NCBI GenBank assembly: GCA_000697335.1
Contig: JNEM01016317.1
Span: forward strand, 1-11,627
Direction: 5' to 3'
Source: Conidiobolus incongruus B7586
Lineage: Eukaryota; Entomophthoromycota; Entomophthoromycetes; Entomophthorales; Conidiobolaceae
DNA: 11,627 nt
The notes beneath the pieces were generated by a model, which searched no databases, had not been told where the DNA came from, and worked only from the letters and a program-made list of their open reading frames with translations. The position numbers and the translations under genes are program-made. Every line of letters begins with the position of its first letter. The first letter of the stretch is position 1. This document shows positions 8,838 through 11,627 of this stretch, one piece after another.

Positions 8838-11627
8838 ATAATAATTATTAATTTTAAAATTACTGAAAACATAATGAGAAATTTAAATATTTTAAAAAAT
8901 CAATCAATATTTGATTTTATATATATATATTTATTAATTCTTTTTGTAATATTATTTGATTAAAAAATCTTAATACAAAACTTAAGTTTTATCATTTAAT
9001 TCTAAAAAATTATATCATCAATGAAAAATTTAATCAAAATCAGCTTATTTAAATAATTAATATATTTTCAAAAGAAAATTTTCAAGAAACTTTATTTTAA
9101 GTTGTAATTTATAACTATAAATTTTGATTTTGGAATATTGAAATGTTTTTAAATTCTAATACTTGGCTTTATTATGGAAAAAAATTTTATTATTTAATAA
9201 AATAAAAAGTTAATAAGAAAATTAATAATATTTATATAGTGAAATTCTATATTAAGATTTTGAAATAATATATTAAGAAATTTAAAAATATGAGATAGTA
9301 AACAAAATATAATACATATTAGAATATATCAAGTACTCAGTCAAATAAGATTATTTAAACGTATATTGTAATAATGAGTTTATTTGTTAATTTACTCAAT
9401 ATTCAAATTTATAAACGTTTATACATTGATAAATTTTGCAAAAAAAAATAATTACAATATAATATTTGTTAAAAAAATATTGAATTAGAAACTATTTTAA
9501 GAAATTACTATTAATATACATCAATCATATTTCATATAATGATCCTTTTAATATAATATATCTTTTGAATTTATTTTTAATCTATATAAAAAATAATATA
9601 AGTTATATTGTAGCAATATTTTGGATTTAGTATAAAATTCAAAATATATGATTAAAAAACCTCATTAAATCATTTAATTACATAATTTTTTTTTCAATAT
9701 CCTTTTGTTTTATTCAATAACAAGTTAAATATATTTTTTTTGTAGAATCAAAATCTTGAATTATAGGTAGTATGATGATCATTATTCATAAATAGATACT
9801 GAGATTTTGAAATTCATTTTATATAATATTATTTAATAATTTAAAAGCAATTAAAAATAATTTGATATATTTTATAATAAATTAACTTTAATCTTGGAAC
9901 TTGAATGGTATATAAAAAATAATTTTTACTCCATTATATTATAATTGAGCTGAGAAAGTTATTAAACAGTGGGAAAATTCGCAATAAATATGACAGAGAT
10001 AGCATAATGATATCATCATAAATGACCAATTCGGAACCTTTGCTTTTGTAAAAAATTCCTCTATATATGTAGGAATAGTACTATTTGTTATTATCAAACA
10101 ATTTAAGGACTAGTTAAAAAGTTCATTCCATCTTATAACACAAAATGAATACAACTTTGACTTATCATTTTGTACAAATTATAATTTGGTCAGGTTCAAT
10201 ATAATAGCAAAGGTTAGAGTAATTTATTACAAATGATTAAAATTTTTGACAATAAGGAAAAAAATATATATACATATATTTCGAGTAAGCATACATTGTC
10301 CAAGTTGAGCTATAATTTTGATTTATCGAAATACCTAGAATATTTATTCATTATATATTTTCGAAAAAAATAATTATTTTGATATAATACAAATACATCA
10401 ATATTAACCCAATTTGATCCATAGTATATATTAATCTGAATTGAGATATTTTATAGTGTATTTGATAATTATATGTGAATGGTTAAAGCTAGTTAAATTT
10501 ATTATCATACTATATGAAAATTAGTTGATTATAATTCATTATTACTGTTCAATATTAAAATTTATCATTACTTGAATAATTCTAATAAAAAAAATTTAAA
10601 GCTCATAAATTTGAAAAAATAGCTACGTTTTTATTCCAAAATTTGATCATCAATATCTCATATCAAACAAAGTATTTAACTTAAAATAGCTGATATGAGC
10701 TGAGGACTGTTTATTCTACAATTATGTCATTTCAATAATCATAAAGATATTTACAATGTATAATGAATATCAACTTGATGTATCATTGATTTAAATTTAA
10801 AATGGTTCTGGTACAAAACAAATTGATAATTAAACTCATTATGATGACATATCATATAAAGATTATCCTATAACTAACTAAATTTATTATTGTTCCTATT
10901 AAGAATCATATGATAAATAATTATTGCAATTTAATTTCATCACTCATTATTCACTTACCTTTATTGATTTTTCAATTTTTTAAAATTTGATTAAAATTAA
11001 TTCAAATTTAATTTTGGCATCTTTAATTATATTCTATTTTTGAAACATCACCTTGCAAAATAATTAACTAATAACTGTTCATTAAGTGATATATTATATA
11101 CTTGCCAACTTATCAACCAAATCATATTATATTCAAACTCATTTAACTTATTTTCGCAAAGTATAAAATCATTCCAGTTTAAATAATAGAGATGGAAATT
11201 TTGTATTTGTATGAATTTTATTTGAACTTTATATTTTTATCAATATTGATTTTCAAATTGATGAAATTATTCAGTTATGATTAGTATAACTTAAATATAA
11301 TATCTGTTGAAAAAAAATATATACTCTATTGGTGATTAACTTAATGTATATTGTTAGTTGATCATTATATTTACAGAATCCCATATTAGTATAATATTAT
11401 ATCTAATTAATAACAATGATAATATTTTATTTAAATTTAATTATAAATATCTTTAATTTTAAAATTTAAAATAATATTATTTTAAGCTTGAAATAATAGG
11501 AAATTTTTTAATTTTTTATTTTCCAAACATATTATTAGTTTTGAATAAACAAATATATATAAAATTAATATACTAACCTATAAAAATGAGTTATAAAATC
11601 AAAAATATATATATTTTAATTAATAGC
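8838..11627. other. AT-rich intergenic DNA, nothing recognised
   Basis: Both strands are crowded with stop codons. I see no tRNA-like cloverleaf, transposase motif block or conserved protein motif in these 2.8 kb. From about 9900 to 11200 the DNA holds slightly more C and G than before and could be older unique sequence, but nothing identifiable remains. Confidence 0.6.

Noticed and set aside
8838-11627. Possible tRNA, CRISPR or further transposon in the right flank
   Set aside because: I found no tRNA-like arms, no regularly spaced repeats and no transposase motif blocks on either strand.

Overview
This is fungal nuclear DNA holding one intact protein-coding gene in very AT-rich surroundings. 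The gene, on the minus strand at 5063..2877, encodes a White Collar-1 type blue-light photoreceptor and transcription factor. It has three exons, two tiny introns (56 and 58 bp) and a 690-residue product with the order LOV, PAS, PAS, coiled coil, basic patch, GATA-type zinc finger. WC-1 proteins are fungal. Introns of this size, the near absence of C and G outside the coding exons, the short protein without polyglutamine tracts and the C-terminal finger suggest an early-diverging lineage (Mucoromycota or Glomeromycota would fit), but I cannot name the species.

Left flank (1-1770): two decayed mariner-type DNA transposons lie end to end. Copy A (1-928, + strand, left end outside the window) stops exactly where the transposase remnant of a second mariner, C, begins in mid-protein. 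The simplest reading is that A jumped into C. From 1770 to 2876 I see only AT-rich DNA, which probably includes the 3' untranslated region of the photoreceptor gene.

Centre (2877-5500): the wc-1-like gene and its upstream region. About 260-425 bp upstream of the start codon there are four GATC sites at near-regular spacing around a TATA-like box, followed by a GC-rich palindrome and an ATCGAT. This resembles the GATC-type elements bound by the White Collar complex, so light-controlled autoregulation is possible.

Right flank (5500-11627): no gene is recognisable. It holds a second copy of the same mariner family as A, in opposite orientation and complete end to end (copy B, 7510-8835, minus strand, about 1.33 kb with terminal inverted repeats and TA at both ends), plus a short hexamer repeat and a TA microsatellite. 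Both A and B are dead by many stops and frame changes. A and B form a diverged inverted pair around the photoreceptor locus.

I found no RNA gene, CRISPR array, viral element or gene cluster, and no evidence of a new multi-gene system. The most informative items are the photoreceptor itself, its GATC-rich upstream region, the possibility that retention of intron 2 gives a LOV-only protein, and the nested mariner fossils.
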